Assembly (NCBI RefSeq): GCF_002906655.1
Contig: NZ_CP025794.1
Coordinates: forward strand, 248,001 to 312,000
Reading direction: 5' to 3'
Length of the DNA: 64,000 nucleotides
Source of the DNA: Vibrio hyugaensis
GTDB lineage: Bacteria > Pseudomonadota > Gammaproteobacteria > Enterobacterales > Vibrionaceae
Part shown: piece after piece, positions 43,817 through 53,721 of the stretch
Layout: every line of letters begins with the position of its first letter
How positions within the stretch are numbered: position 1 is the stretch's first letter
The notes under the pieces: generated by a model
What the model was told of the DNA's origin: nothing
The model's database searches: none
Seen by the model: the letters and a program-made list of their open reading frames with translations, nothing else
Made by a program: the position numbers and the translations under genes

Positions 43817-44948
43817 CTACTGGTTTGGTATTGCGTTTGGCAATCCAGTAGGCAACGCCGCCCCAAAGTACCGTCAGAACCCAAAGTGCGGTCCAGTGTT
43901 TAGCTACTTGTTGCCACGTTGAGCCCATTTGGTTGAGTGCTAAAAAGCCTTTGATTGCCCACGTACTTGGGCTCAAGTCTGCAAACCAAAGTAGCGGGGC
44001 AGGGATCGACTCAACTGGCCAAATAAAGCCTGCTAAGAAGATTAATGGCATTGAGCTAACCAGCACGACCAATGTCACGAGCTCGCGCCTTGGTAGCAAA
44101 TAACCGAGCCACAAACCTAAACCACAACAGCCAAGCAAGAACGGTAACAGCAAGGTCAACAATTCACCGGCATTGGCAACATGGTTGACGTTCAAGCGTT
44201 CAAAACTGAAGCCAAAGTAGTAGGCGCTGAGTAGGTAGTAGATAGCTACGAAGACCAAGGTTCTGGCAAGTAGCAGAGCGCCCGTTGGCACCTGAGACCA
44301 ATACCCGCGACCATGACGTTGTGTACCTGTCTGCAAGCCGACTGCCATGATCAATGTTTGCTGAAGGATCAATACAAACACCGCTGGCACTACGTATTCG
44401 ATGTAGCCCATGGTTGGGTTGAAGGTAGGCTTCATGTTGAGTTTGATTGCCGAGTAGTCATGGCTCGCCATGCTCAGTGGCACGCCATCGATCACCATCT
44501 TGCTTACTTTAACTTGAGAACCAAGCGTACCGCCTGCTGTTGCCAAGCCTTCTACCACGGTGCCGTAGACCAAGAAGTAGGAAGCATCAGCTGCATAAGC
44601 CAGAGTCGGGCTACTTCCAAGCATCAAGTCTTTGTAGAAGTGTTCTGGAATCACCAAAAAGCCGGTGATTTCACGGTTTAGGAATGCTTGTTTTGCATCT
44701 GCAATCGTGTGTAATCGTGTCACGACTTTAACCTGAGGCGTGGCGTCGACCATGCGCTCTAGAGTTAAACTGGTTTGGCTACCATCGAGGTTCACAATTG
44801 CAATCGGCTGCTCTCTTGGCGTTTGTTGCGCGTACGGAAGTGGGTATAAGAACGAGTAAAACACTACGCCACCAAAGACAGTAAGTACCACGACAGGATT
44901 GGTCATCACTGAGCGTAACTCGGTTTTAATCAATTGCCATAAGTTCAT
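43797..44948 (-). CDS. ABC-2-type permease subunit (YhhJ-like), distal
   Basis: The 383-aa protein has the ABC-2 export permease layout: one N-terminal helix (VLTVFGGVVFYSFLYPLPYA), a large extracytoplasmic domain to about residue 175, then five helices ending near residue 370. It overlaps the preceding permease gene by 4 bases. The last four genes form an operon running from TolC to this gene. No ATPase subunit is encoded. The C-terminal TESLG coincides with repeat copy B, so its 3' end may derive from the repeat. The exported substrate is unknown; drugs, lipids or peptides are typical. Confidence 0.88.
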   Translation of the reverse strand: MNLWQLIKTELRSVMTNPVVVLTVFGGVVFYSFLYPLPYAQQTPREQPIAIVNLDGSQTSLTLERMVDATPQVKVVTRLHTIADAKQAFLNREITGFLVIPEHFYKDLMLGSSPTLAYAADASYFLVYGTVVEGLATAGGTLGSQVKVSKMVIDGVPLSMASHDYSAIKLNMKPTFNPTMGYIEYVVPAVFVLILQQTLIMAVGLQTGTQRHGRGYWSQVPTGALLLARTLVFVAIYYLLSAYYFGFSFERLNVNHVANAGELLTLLLPFLLGCCGLGLWLGYLLPRRELVTLVVLVSSMPLIFLAGFIWPVESIPAPLLWFADLSPSTWAIKGFLALNQMGSTWQQVAKHWTALWVLTVLWGGVAYWIAKRNTKPVVTESLG

Positions 44949-46132
44949 ATTGCCCCCTGTTTACCATCAGCACGAGTTGCGCTATTGAGTAAGGCGGTAT
45001 TACGATGTTTTGCCATCAAAGCCGCCGTCATCAATAACGGAATAACGTACCCAGCCATCGGCCAGAGTGAGCCGATTGATTGTGCCGCACTTGCGCCGTA
45101 GTTTGCTTGATCCACTTGAACTTCGATGTAATGCGTAATCGGCAATAAGCCTCGCCATGCTTGCGCTAACGCGTTCATGTCGGAAACCGGGAAGGTTATC
45201 CCCATAAATGCAAAGCTCGGTGCGGTAAATGCGCCAGCAAAGCTCATCGCACGTGCTGGGTCCATCGATAGGAAAAAGAACAATGCCCCCATGATGATGC
45301 ATGCGATAGTCGTTACGAACTGCGCCAACAACATCACTAAGTAACTGCCTTCCATCGGCCAATCAAGCACCATATAGAACCAGACTAAGAACAGTGCGCT
45401 TTGCGCCATAAAGACAGGAATGTACTGGCTTAGAATTTTGCTTAGTCGAGTGAAAGGGCGGTCGCCTAAGAACGCGAAGCTGTTGTTGCCATTTCCATAA
45501 AGACGAAAATGCGCTGCGAGGATCAAAATGGTACTGACCACGATACAGATCTCCCAGATCGCCGGAACAATCGCTGTCACCAAGAACTGAGCGTAGTTGG
45601 TGTTACGGTTGAACAAGGCCGTAATCTGAGTCGAAATCGGCACTGCTTGACCAACAGCAGCAAGCGTTGTGGTATTCCCCTTTGCTAAGTTACCCATGGT
45701 TTCTAGCTGAGCATCAAAATACCCTTGAGACTGCGCAACCGCTGAGTTGATCAGTTTCGCAACCAAAATGTATTGGCTATTGAAGAAGACCGATAGCTGC
45801 GGTTGGCGATGCAAAAGAATGTCTTGGTCAAATTGAGGGGGAATCACAGCATAAGCGTAGATATCACCCTCGATCATCGCATTTTTGGCCTCTGTTGAAC
45901 TGACGTAGTGGTAATCAACAGAAAGGGTGGATGAGGCGTCAAGAGATTGAATCATCTTGCGTGACAACTGTGAGTGCTGTAAATCGACCACGCCAATAGG
46001 GAGATCTCTGGCAATGCCTGCAGAGAATACCCCCCAAATACTGATTGCCAATAAGATCGGCACCCAAGTAAGGCAAGACAACAACCACTTATCGCGCCTT
46101 AGGACCTGTCGTTGTGAGATTTGAATAGTCAT
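44945..46132 (-). CDS. ABC-2-type permease subunit, proximal
   Basis: The 395-aa protein has the same architecture as the distal subunit: an N-terminal helix (LLSCLTWVPILLAISIWGVF), a soluble loop of about 150 residues and a C-terminal group of five helices. The loop includes IARDLPIGVVDLQHSQLSRK and YAYAVIPPQFDQDILL. It is paired with the 43797 gene (4-base overlap) and preceded by the HlyD-type gene (18-bp gap). Together they should form a heterodimeric inner membrane channel. No nucleotide-binding domain is present in either subunit. Confidence 0.88.
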   Translation of the reverse strand: MTIQISQRQVLRRDKWLLSCLTWVPILLAISIWGVFSAGIARDLPIGVVDLQHSQLSRKMIQSLDASSTLSVDYHYVSSTEAKNAMIEGDIYAYAVIPPQFDQDILLHRQPQLSVFFNSQYILVAKLINSAVAQSQGYFDAQLETMGNLAKGNTTTLAAVGQAVPISTQITALFNRNTNYAQFLVTAIVPAIWEICIVVSTILILAAHFRLYGNGNNSFAFLGDRPFTRLSKILSQYIPVFMAQSALFLVWFYMVLDWPMEGSYLVMLLAQFVTTIACIIMGALFFFLSMDPARAMSFAGAFTAPSFAFMGITFPVSDMNALAQAWRGLLPITHYIEVQVDQANYGASAAQSIGSLWPMAGYVIPLLMTAALMAKHRNTALLNSATRADGKQGAI

Positions 46133-46150
46133 AGTACTAAACCAACGCGA

Positions 46151-47131
46151 TTACAGGTCAACCACGACGCTCATGCCCATTCGAAGCTCAGGCTCTGGCT
46201 GGGTAGGGCGAGCTTCGACTTCAAATGTACGAAGATCAAAACCTTTTGATGCATCTGTGGCGCGCCATGTCGCGAAGTCACCCATAACGGCAACGTGCGT
46301 TACTTTAAACTCAACGTCTTTATCAAGGGCAGGCAGATAAGCTTCGAACGTTGTGCCTTTGGTAAAGTGTTTGAGCAAATCTTCGCGCACGTTCAGTGTC
46401 GCCCAAGAATCTTGAGTATCGATAACCGTCACCACCGGGAAGCCTTGAGGAGACAGCTCACCACTTTGCAGTAGTACTTGAGAGACTTCACCATCAAACC
46501 AGCTGAAGATTTGTGTGTCTTTCGCGTATGCTTCTACTTCGGCAACAGCACCAGCCGCCATGCGAGCTTTTTCTGCTGCGGCGACTTTGGTTTCGCTACG
46601 CGCGCCTTCTTTTGCCATGTTGTACATTTGGAACGCTGCGCTCTCGGTGTACTTAGAAGCTTGCCACTGAGTCAGCGCCTCATCGCGTTTTTGTTCTGCG
46701 ACAACGCCATCTTTGTAGAGATTATTTACGCGCTGGTATGTTTTCTCCATCAAATTAGCAGCCGCTTGTGCTTTCAACCACTGGTCTTTTGCTGCTTGAA
46801 TTTGTTGCTCACGCGCGCCTTTTTCTGCTTCTAACGCCAACGCGCCAGCGGCTTTTTCACCGGCTTTTGCTTGTTCTAGCTTTGCTTCGATTTCAGGGCT
46901 GTGAAGGGTAAAGATCAACTGACCTTTTGTTACGTCGTCACCTTTGCGTACCATGACTTCATCAATACGTCCTGGCACTTTAGAGGAGATGCTGTATTGC
47001 TGCGCTTCTATCAACCCTTGTAAACGAGCGGGTTCTGGTTGATACGCTTGGTAGAACTGATAACCAACCCAAGAAGCGACACCCAAAGCGCAAATTGATA
47101 GTAGAGCGGGTTTTAGAGATTTTGCTGCCAT
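46151..47131 (-). CDS. HlyD-type membrane fusion protein
   Basis: The 326-aa periplasmic adaptor has an N-terminal membrane segment (about residues 9-27), a lipoyl half-motif (SISSKVPGRIDEVMVRKGDDV), and a helical hairpin of about 90-190 rich in Ala/Lys/Glu. The second lipoyl half and a beta-barrel (TVIDTQDSWATLNVREDLL) follow. It links the ABC-2 permeases to the TolC-type channel encoded upstream. The length is typical. It begins only 3 bp after the TolC-family stop. Confidence 0.92.
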   Translation of the reverse strand: MAAKSLKPALLSICALGVASWVGYQFYQAYQPEPARLQGLIEAQQYSISSKVPGRIDEVMVRKGDDVTKGQLIFTLHSPEIEAKLEQAKAGEKAAGALALEAEKGAREQQIQAAKDQWLKAQAAANLMEKTYQRVNNLYKDGVVAEQKRDEALTQWQASKYTESAAFQMYNMAKEGARSETKVAAAEKARMAAGAVAEVEAYAKDTQIFSWFDGEVSQVLLQSGELSPQGFPVVTVIDTQDSWATLNVREDLLKHFTKGTTFEAYLPALDKDVEFKVTHVAVMGDFATWRATDASKGFDLRTFEVEARPTQPEPELRMGMSVVVDL

Positions 47132-47134
47132 GAC

Positions 47135-48550
47135 TTATTTTGCCTCTTTGGATGTTGATGCTGGAACGTAAGCAGTATGTTGGTATTGAGCGAAGCTGTT
47201 CATTTCGCTACTTAGTGCTAATAGTTTGGTCAAAGAAATTAGATAGCGGAAACGTGCCACAGATTGCTGTGTTTCTACGCTGGCGACATACAGTTGCGCG
47301 TCGACCACATCCAAAGATGAAGATAAGCCCTGAGTGAAGGCTTTTTCGCGTAAGCGTAGGTTCTCGTCTGCAAGGGCGATACTGGATTCTAAACCTTGGA
47401 CTTCATCAATGGCTTGCTGCGCCTCTAGGTAGGTTTTCTGTACCAGAAGCGACAAGTCTTGTTTGGCTTGTGACTTTAGTGCATCCACTTGCGTGACCAT
47501 ACTTTGCGCTGCTTTCACTTTTTCGCTGCGACCAGTGGATTCGATTAGCGGAATATTTACGCCGACACCCACTAACCAATCCGGTTTCATTTGGCTGGCA
47601 AGGGAATCGTCTTCATACAGGCTGTAATCACCGTACAAATAGACTTCTGGATAGTATTTGCCTTTCTCGGCTTTTATCAGGCTCGATGCTTGTTTGTGTT
47701 TCGCATTTAATAAATCCAAGCCAGGGTAGGTCAGCAGTGTTTGATCAACAAACGCATTCAATGGAGGAAGGTTATCATTGATGAAGAGTGATTCTGATGG
47801 CTCTACCGAATCATTCTGCGCCAAGATTTTGCCAAGAGCAGCTTGGGCAATACTTAAATCGCTGGCCGCTTTACGAGTTTCTACTTTCGCTTTGTCTAGT
47901 GATGCTTCTGCTTGAAGGCGTTCAACTCGTGCAATCTGGCCTTGCTCTTCCATCTTAATTGCAAAATCACGGTGTTTGGTTAAGCCTTTTTCGACGGCTT
48001 GTCGAGTCGCCAGTACTTCTTTCGCTAATACAACCGAGAAGTAGTATTTGGAGAGATCTTCAAAACGCGCCTGTTGCTCCATCGCGAGCTGGCTTTTCGC
48101 TTCGTCCGTTTTGCCTTCTGCGGCCGATTGAGCTGCATTAATGCGACCACCGGTAAAGATTGGCCAGATAGCACGAATCGAAGAGGAGAAGATGTCACGC
48201 TCAGTGATCGTTGAGGTAGTATTCGCAAGTGCACTAAAGATAGGTTGAAAGACTGGTGGCACACTGATTTGTTGCCCAGTACTGTCGAATAACTGCTGAC
48301 CCGAGACCGTTACGTCGGTGTCTAAGCGCGTGTAATTCGCTCCGATGCTGACTTGTGGAAGATTAAGGTTGTCTGTCGCACTTTGTTGGTATTCGTAACT
48401 TTCAACGTTCGCACGCTGTGCTTTTAGTGAATAGTTGTTTTCTAACAACAATTTCCATGCGTCATCAAATGTGATGGGAGCCGATTGACAGGCAAGAGAA
48501 ATTGAGCTGCTGAGAAGGCCCAAGATCCATAACTTTCCGGTTTGTTTCAT
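47135..48550 (-). CDS. TolC-family outer membrane efflux protein
   Basis: The 471-aa protein has a signal peptide (about residues 1-23, ending ACQSA) and two OEP repeats: long helical stretches such as NLPQVSIGANYTRLD and QDLSLLVQKTYLEAQQAIDEVQ, with a beta-barrel segment in each half. It should form the outer membrane channel for the export complex encoded downstream. It is the first gene of the four-gene operon. Upstream lies a 140-bp gap with TATA-rich sequence. Confidence 0.92.
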   Translation of the reverse strand: MKQTGKLWILGLLSSSISLACQSAPITFDDAWKLLLENNYSLKAQRANVESYEYQQSATDNLNLPQVSIGANYTRLDTDVTVSGQQLFDSTGQQISVPPVFQPIFSALANTTSTITERDIFSSSIRAIWPIFTGGRINAAQSAAEGKTDEAKSQLAMEQQARFEDLSKYYFSVVLAKEVLATRQAVEKGLTKHRDFAIKMEEQGQIARVERLQAEASLDKAKVETRKAASDLSIAQAALGKILAQNDSVEPSESLFINDNLPPLNAFVDQTLLTYPGLDLLNAKHKQASSLIKAEKGKYYPEVYLYGDYSLYEDDSLASQMKPDWLVGVGVNIPLIESTGRSEKVKAAQSMVTQVDALKSQAKQDLSLLVQKTYLEAQQAIDEVQGLESSIALADENLRLREKAFTQGLSSSLDVVDAQLYVASVETQQSVARFRYLISLTKLLALSSEMNSFAQYQHTAYVPASTSKEAK

Positions 48551-48689
48551 AGTGGCTGCTTTGCTTTAGAGTATTAACTCTAATATAAAGTATTCATTCG
48601 AAAGTGTTAAGTGATTGGCGAAAAGAATTGTTGGAGAAATGTTGCGCTCAATTGAGTACAGATCACTTGAGCGCAGCTGTGTTATTTTT

Positions 48690-48917
48690 TTATCTCATGG
48701 AAGGGCAGTGAAACTCTGCTCTCCACTCAAGTTGACGAGAACCTCGCATTGTATTCAGCAGGTCTTTACCACTCATCTGTGGGAACGATAGCAGCACCTT
48801 AAGTTCTGGGGAGCTGGCATCACTCTTTTCGTAAGCTCTGACGTGGGTAAACGTTGAATACATATTCTCTGACAGCATAGCCTTATTCAGGCAAATTCCA
48901 AATGTATCGCGTTCCAT
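48690..48917 (-). CDS. 75-aa hypothetical protein
   Basis: The small soluble ORF has a good ribosome site (AGAAGGAAC upstream of the ATG at 48917). The product starts MERDTFGICLNKAM and contains two cysteines. No membrane segment or known motif is seen. It stands alone between the TolC operon and the long region before the flavoprotein gene. Confidence 0.5.
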   Translation of the reverse strand: MERDTFGICLNKAMLSENMYSTFTHVRAYEKSDASSPELKVLLSFPQMSGKDLLNTMRGSRQLEWRAEFHCPSMR

Positions 48918-49614
48918 GTTTAGGTGTTCCTTCTAACTATAAAAGCGCCTCTGTTTATAGTTATTGCAGTGGCAGATGGTGTCTAAGTAATTGTCCTACG
49001 GTCAGTATTTGTATTTTTATCAATGTGTCTTCAAATTTCCTGACGCAAGTGCTGAGCGTTAAATAGACTTCCAGTTGGCTGCTTTCTTTTGCCGAAGCTC
49101 TCTCTGGCTTCTTGACTAAAAATTATACGATGGAAAGTCTCAAAACGCCTCAAAAACCGATAAATTTGATGTGATCGTGTTCAAGATTTAGATGGCAATT
49201 TATGTATGATGTTGAATAAATAACAACATTATTTGGCTGGCGATTTGATTGCTTTTTTATATTTCGTTTCGCTTATCAATGATGAATCGTGTACGTGACA
49301 TAAGCATGAACCTGATGATTTTAAAGCGTCAAATGTTGTCACTGTTGCAGCGCTGTTAACTCGTATTCCCTTTTGCCTTTATCTCTACTTATTTCGACTT
49401 AACTCTTTGCGAGAAAGGCATTCTGATTTTTATTAATGCAATAAAATCATGTTAAAAATGCAAACGATTCATTTTACTCATGCGCATAAATCAATAATAT
49501 TTTTGAGGTTATTAGAGGATCTGACTGGTTCTCATATCAAAAATGCTTGTGATGAGTAAATCCTTTTTGCAGGTGCGTTTCATATGAGAATTAATCTGTT
49601 AAAGGAAACTATTT
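48918..49614. other. Long regulatory region upstream of the flavoprotein gene
   Basis: These 697 bp have no gene of substance. It is AT-rich from about 49200 to 49600 and ends with AAAGGAAAC before the ATG at 49615. I see no clear FNR palindrome or binding site for the response regulator at 56323. An unusually long upstream region for this gene suggests complex control. Confidence 0.45.
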
Positions 49615-52600
49615 ATGGCTCAGTTAGTCGATGAAATCGTATTTCAGTCAGGGGTCAAACTCAGCAATCGCATCGTGATGGCACCGATGACGATTCAGTC
49701 CGCTTTTTTTGATGGCGGGGTGACTCAAGAGATGATCAATTATTACGCCGCTCGCTCAGGTGATGCTGGCGCAATTATTGTTGAAAGTGCTTTCGTTGAG
49801 AATTACGGTCGTGCTTTCCCTGGTGCTCTGGGGATTGATACTGATAGCAAAATAGCAGGTTTGAAAAAGCTCGCCACCGCGATTAAAGCGAAAGGTTCCA
49901 AAGCCATTCTTCAAATCTACCATGCCGGTCGTATGGCTAACCCTGAATACAACGGTGGTCATCATCCTATTTCGGCAAGTCCTGTCGCTGCACTTCGCGA
50001 TAATGCGGAAACACCGTTAGAAATGACAAAAGAGCAAGTCGAAGCAATGATTGAAAGCTTCGGTAATGCTGTCAATCGTGCCATCCTCGCTGGTTTTGAC
50101 GGTGTTGAAATTCACGGCGCAAATACTTACCTGATCCAACAATTCTTCTCACCACATTCAAATCGTCGACGCGACAAATGGGGTGGTAACATTGAGAAGC
50201 GCACCAGATTCCCTCTTGCGATTTTAGATGAAACGAAACAAGTCGCGTCATCTCATGATAAGTCGGATTTTATTATCGGTTACCGATTCTCGCCAGAAGA
50301 GATCGAGCAACCGGGCATTCGCTTTGAAGACACAATGTTCCTATTGGATAAGTTGGCGAGTTCAGGCTTAGATTACTTCCATTTCTCGATGGGCAGTTGG
50401 GCACGTAACTCAATTGTTACTCCAGAAGATCAAGAATTACTTATCGACAAGTATCGTCAACTTCAATCTGATGCCGTAGCAAAAGTGCCTGTCATTGGTG
50501 TTGGTGGTATCGCTCAACGTGCAGATGCAGACAGTGCATTGGCACAAGGTTATGACATGGTCAGTGTTGGTAAAGGCTATTTGGTCGAACCAACATGGGC
50601 AGGTAAGGTGCTGGATAACGAAACTTGCGCTGAGTTTGCTGATATTGCTCAGCAAGAAGCATTGCAGATCCCAACACCGCTTTGGGAAATCATGGATTAC
50701 ATGATTGTTGATAGTGCAGCTGAAGCGCTAAAACACCAACGTATTAAAGAGCTCCAAAACATTCCGATTAAATTCAATTCGGGCGAGTACACGGCATATG
50801 GGCGCGGTCACAATGGTGACTTACCAGTAACGGTTACCTTCTCTGAGGATAAAATATTAGAAATTTTTGTCGATTCATCTAAAGAGTCAGATGGTATTGC
50901 AAACCCTGCTTTTGAGCGTATTCCGCAGCAGATCCTTGACGGACAAACACTGAATATCGATGTTATTTCAGGTGCGACAGTCAGCAGCCAAGCGGTTCTT
51001 GATGGCGTGTCAAATGCGGTTGATTTGGCTGGTGGCAACTCAGAAGCATTGCGTTGTAAAGCGAAGGAAGCGGTTGAATGGTCATCGAAAACCATCGAAG
51101 AAACCGTTGATATTGTAGTTGTTGGCGGTGGGGGTGCTGGTTTGAGTGCAACGCTGACGGCGCTTGATAAAGGCAAGTCAGTTATTTTGCTTGAGAAGTT
51201 CCCAGCGATTGGTGGTAACACTGTTCGAACGGGTGGTTGGGTTAATGCTGCAGAACCTGAATGGCAAAATGACTTTGCTGCGCTTCCGGGTGAGAAAGAG
51301 ACGCTAATGTTGCTGGCGAAAACGCCAGAGTCAGAATTTGTGGATGAGTACCTTGCTGATTTCAAAGCGCTGAAATCACAACTCGATAACTACTTCACTG
51401 ACCTAGAAAGTGGCAAACAGTACTTGTTTGATTCGGTAGAATTACACCGTATTCAAACTTACCTTGGTGGTAAACGCACTGATTTAAATGGTGAGTCTAT
51501 CCATGGCCAGTATGACTTGGTTGAAACGCTGACTTCTCGTTCTATGGAATCCATCGATTGGTTGAGTGAAACGGGCATCGACTTTGATCGCAGTGTCGTG
51601 GAAATTCCTGTTGGGGCGTTGTGGCGTCGAGCACACAAACCAAAACGTCCAAAGGGCGTCGAGTTTGTCGATAAACTGTCAAAACGTATTCAAGACCAAA
51701 ATGGGCGCATTATTACTGATACGCGAGCTACCGATCTGATTGTAGAGGATGGCAAAGTCGTTGGTATCAAAGCGGTTCAAGCAAACGGCACTAAGCTCGT
51801 ACTGCGCGTAAATCATGGTGTTGTTCTGGCCTCAGGTGGTTTTGGTGCAAACACTCAAATGATCAAAAAGTACAACTCATACTGGAAAGAAATCGCGGAC
51901 GATATCAAAACCACCAACTCACCAGCGCTTGTCGGTGATGGTATTGAAATCGGTGAAAAGGCTGGTGCAGAACTTGTAGGCATGGGATTTGTGCAGTTAA
52001 TGCCGATCGGTGACCCTAAGTCGGGTGCTTTGCTTACGGGGCTGATTGTTCCGCCAGAGAACTTTGTGTTTGTTAACCAACAAGGTAAGCGCTTTGTTGA
52101 CGAGTGCGGAAGTCGCGACGTGCTTTCGGATGCCTTTTTCGACAACGGTGGTCTTATCTACATGATTGCCGACGAAAATATTCGTCAAACCGCGGCGAAC
52201 ACATCGGATGAAACCATTGAGCGAGAAATTAAAGAAGGCATTATTGTTCAAGCCGATACGCTAGAAGAGCTGGCTGAGAAGATTAATGTGCCAGTTGCTG
52301 AATTGACCAATACGATTGCACAGTACAATGCCTGTGTAGAGCAGGGGCATGATCCTGAATTTCATAAGAGTGCGTTTGGTTTGAAAGTGGCGCAAGCCCC
52401 GTTTTATGCCACACCTCGTCAACCATCGGTTCACCATACGATGGGCGGCTTGAAAATCGATACTAAAGCGCGCGTTATCGGTAAAGATGGCAACATCATC
52501 GAAGGCTTGTACGCAGCGGGAGAAGTTACGGGTGGCATCCATGCGGGTAACCGTCTGGGCGGGAATGCCTTGATCGACATCTTCACCTACGGCCGAATCG

Positions 52601-52629
52601 CAGGTGAAAGTGCATCTGACCTTGTTTAA
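49615..52629 (+). CDS. Three-domain flavoprotein, NADH-dependent enoate (acrylate/cinnamate-type) reductase
   Basis: This 1004-aa fusion has an Old-Yellow-Enzyme-like FMN domain at residues 1-345 (VMAPMTIQSAF, GFDGVEIHGANTYLIQQFFSP). An FMN_bind domain follows at about 382-475, with the covalent FMN site DVISGATVSS (Thr455 the flavinylated residue). The third part is a flavocytochrome-c/fumarate-reductase-type FAD domain at about 497-1000 (VDIVVVGGGGAGLSATLTAL; AAGEVTGGIHAGNRLGGNA). This architecture is that of the NADH:acrylate reductase (Ard) described from V. harveyi and the related cinnamate reductase. Electrons would flow NADH to FMN to FMN to FAD to the enoate. apbE next door supplies the FMN transferase. 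It is cytosolic: no signal peptide. Confidence 0.9.
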   Translation: MAQLVDEIVFQSGVKLSNRIVMAPMTIQSAFFDGGVTQEMINYYAARSGDAGAIIVESAFVENYGRAFPGALGIDTDSKIAGLKKLATAIKAKGSKAILQIYHAGRMANPEYNGGHHPISASPVAALRDNAETPLEMTKEQVEAMIESFGNAVNRAILAGFDGVEIHGANTYLIQQFFSPHSNRRRDKWGGNIEKRTRFPLAILDETKQVASSHDKSDFIIGYRFSPEEIEQPGIRFEDTMFLLDKLASSGLDYFHFSMGSWARNSIVTPEDQELLIDKYRQLQSDAVAKVPVIGVGGIAQRADADSALAQGYDMVSVGKGYLVEPTWAGKVLDNETCAEFADIAQQEALQIPTPLWEIMDYMIVDSAAEALKHQRIKELQNIPIKFNSGEYTAYGRGHNGDLPVTVTFSEDKILEIFVDSSKESDGIANPAFERIPQQILDGQTLNIDVISGATVSSQAVLDGVSNAVDLAGGNSEALRCKAKEAVEWSSKTIEETVDIVVVGGGGAGLSATLTALDKGKSVILLEKFPAIGGNTVRTGGWVNAAEPEWQNDFAALPGEKETLMLLAKTPESEFVDEYLADFKALKSQLDNYFTDLESGKQYLFDSVELHRIQTYLGGKRTDLNGESIHGQYDLVETLTSRSMESIDWLSETGIDFDRSVVEIPVGALWRRAHKPKRPKGVEFVDKLSKRIQDQNGRIITDTRATDLIVEDGKVVGIKAVQANGTKLVLRVNHGVVLASGGFGANTQMIKKYNSYWKEIADDIKTTNSPALVGDGIEIGEKAGAELVGMGFVQLMPIGDPKSGALLTGLIVPPENFVFVNQQGKRFVDECGSRDVLSDAFFDNGGLIYMIADENIRQTAANTSDETIEREIKEGIIVQADTLEELAEKINVPVAELTNTIAQYNACVEQGHDPEFHKSAFGLKVAQAPFYATPRQPSVHHTMGGLKIDTKARVIGKDGNIIEGLYAAGEVTGGIHAGNRLGGNALIDIFTYGRIAGESASDLV

Positions 52630-52657
52630 TCGCCATTAAGTTAAGAAGTACCAGTTA

Positions 52658-52684
52658 AGAGGGGAGCGATGCTTCCCTCTTTTT
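52658..52684 (+). terminator. Terminator between the flavoprotein gene and apbE
   Basis: AGAGGGGAGC (52658-52667) pairs with GCTTCCCTCT (52671-52680) with one G-U pair, followed by TTTT. It lies only 26 bp before the apbE start, so apbE may receive read-through or have its own start. Confidence 0.75.
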
Positions 52685-52709
52685 CGCATTGGACATTCAG
52701 GATCTTCAG

Positions 52710-53660
52710 ATGAGCATAAAGAAATACAGCGCACGATTTCCGATGATGGGCACATTCATCGATCTTGTCGTTTACCACGCCAATGGTGAACACCTAATAA
52801 AAGAAGCTTATTTTCAGCTAGAGCAATACGCTCAACGTTTTACGGTGAATCAACCAGATTCGGAACTGATGCACGTTAATCAAAATGCTGGTATTGCTCC
52901 CGTTTGTGTTCAACCGGACCTTTTTGCCCTAATTAAACTGGCGAAAATGGTCAGTGAAGACCGAAATCATCCTTTCAATATTGCAATTGGTCCTCTTGTG
53001 AAAGCGTGGCGAATTGGATTTAAAGATGCCAAGGTTCCGAGCCGTGAAGAGATTGAAACAAAGCTTAAATTGGTTGACCCTAGCAAAGTCATCCTTAATG
53101 AACACCAATGCTCTGTTTATTTAAACCACGTCGGTATGGAGATAGATTTGGGTGCCATTGCTAAAGGATATTTCGCCGATCAGGTTAAGAGAGAGTTAGT
53201 GGCAGCTGGCGTCGAAAATGGTTTTATTAGTTTGGGGGGGAACGTATTAACGATTGGTCAATCGCCAACTAATACGAATCAAGCATGGAATGTGGGCATT
53301 CAGAATCCGTTAGGAGAACGTGGTGATGTGATTCGCGTTGTTCCACTTAAAGGGATGTCGATGGTCACTTCCGGGATCAACGAGCGCTTTTTTCAGAACA
53401 ATGGGCAACGTTACCATCATTTGTTGGACGCAAAAACGGGAATGCCGATTGAGACTGATATCGCTGGGCTTACGATTCTATCGGAGCATTCGGTCGATGG
53501 TGAAATATGGAGCACAGCAGGGTTTTTACCATCAATGCAAGAATCTATGTCTTATTTGAATCAGCAAGCTGGCATTGAAGCAGTGGCGGTTTCAAAGCTA
53601 GGTGAGGTTGTTGTTACCGAGGGATTAATCGATCGAAATGGCGGGATTTACCTACGCTGA
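52710..53660 (+). CDS. apbE: FAD:protein FMN transferase
   Basis: ApbE attaches FMN to Thr/Ser of FMN_bind domains using FAD and Mg2+. It is 316 aa from the ATG at 52710. Conserved elements are SARFPMMGTFIDLVV at the N-terminus, EIDLGAIAKGYFADQV near residue 150, GFISLGGNVLTIG near 172, and HHLLDAKTGMP near 240. No signal peptide or lipobox is visible, consistent with a cytosolic partner. An in-frame TTG at 52689 is possible but less likely. It follows the flavoprotein gene and presumably matures its FMN_bind domain. Confidence 0.93.
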   Translation: MSIKKYSARFPMMGTFIDLVVYHANGEHLIKEAYFQLEQYAQRFTVNQPDSELMHVNQNAGIAPVCVQPDLFALIKLAKMVSEDRNHPFNIAIGPLVKAWRIGFKDAKVPSREEIETKLKLVDPSKVILNEHQCSVYLNHVGMEIDLGAIAKGYFADQVKRELVAAGVENGFISLGGNVLTIGQSPTNTNQAWNVGIQNPLGERGDVIRVVPLKGMSMVTSGINERFFQNNGQRYHHLLDAKTGMPIETDIAGLTILSEHSVDGEIWSTAGFLPSMQESMSYLNQQAGIEAVAVSKLGEVVVTEGLIDRNGGIYLR

Positions 53661-53721
53661 AGTTTATCGAAGCGAGACACGAAACAGAGGCAGAAAGTAT
53701 ACATTCTCCCCCTTGTTATCT

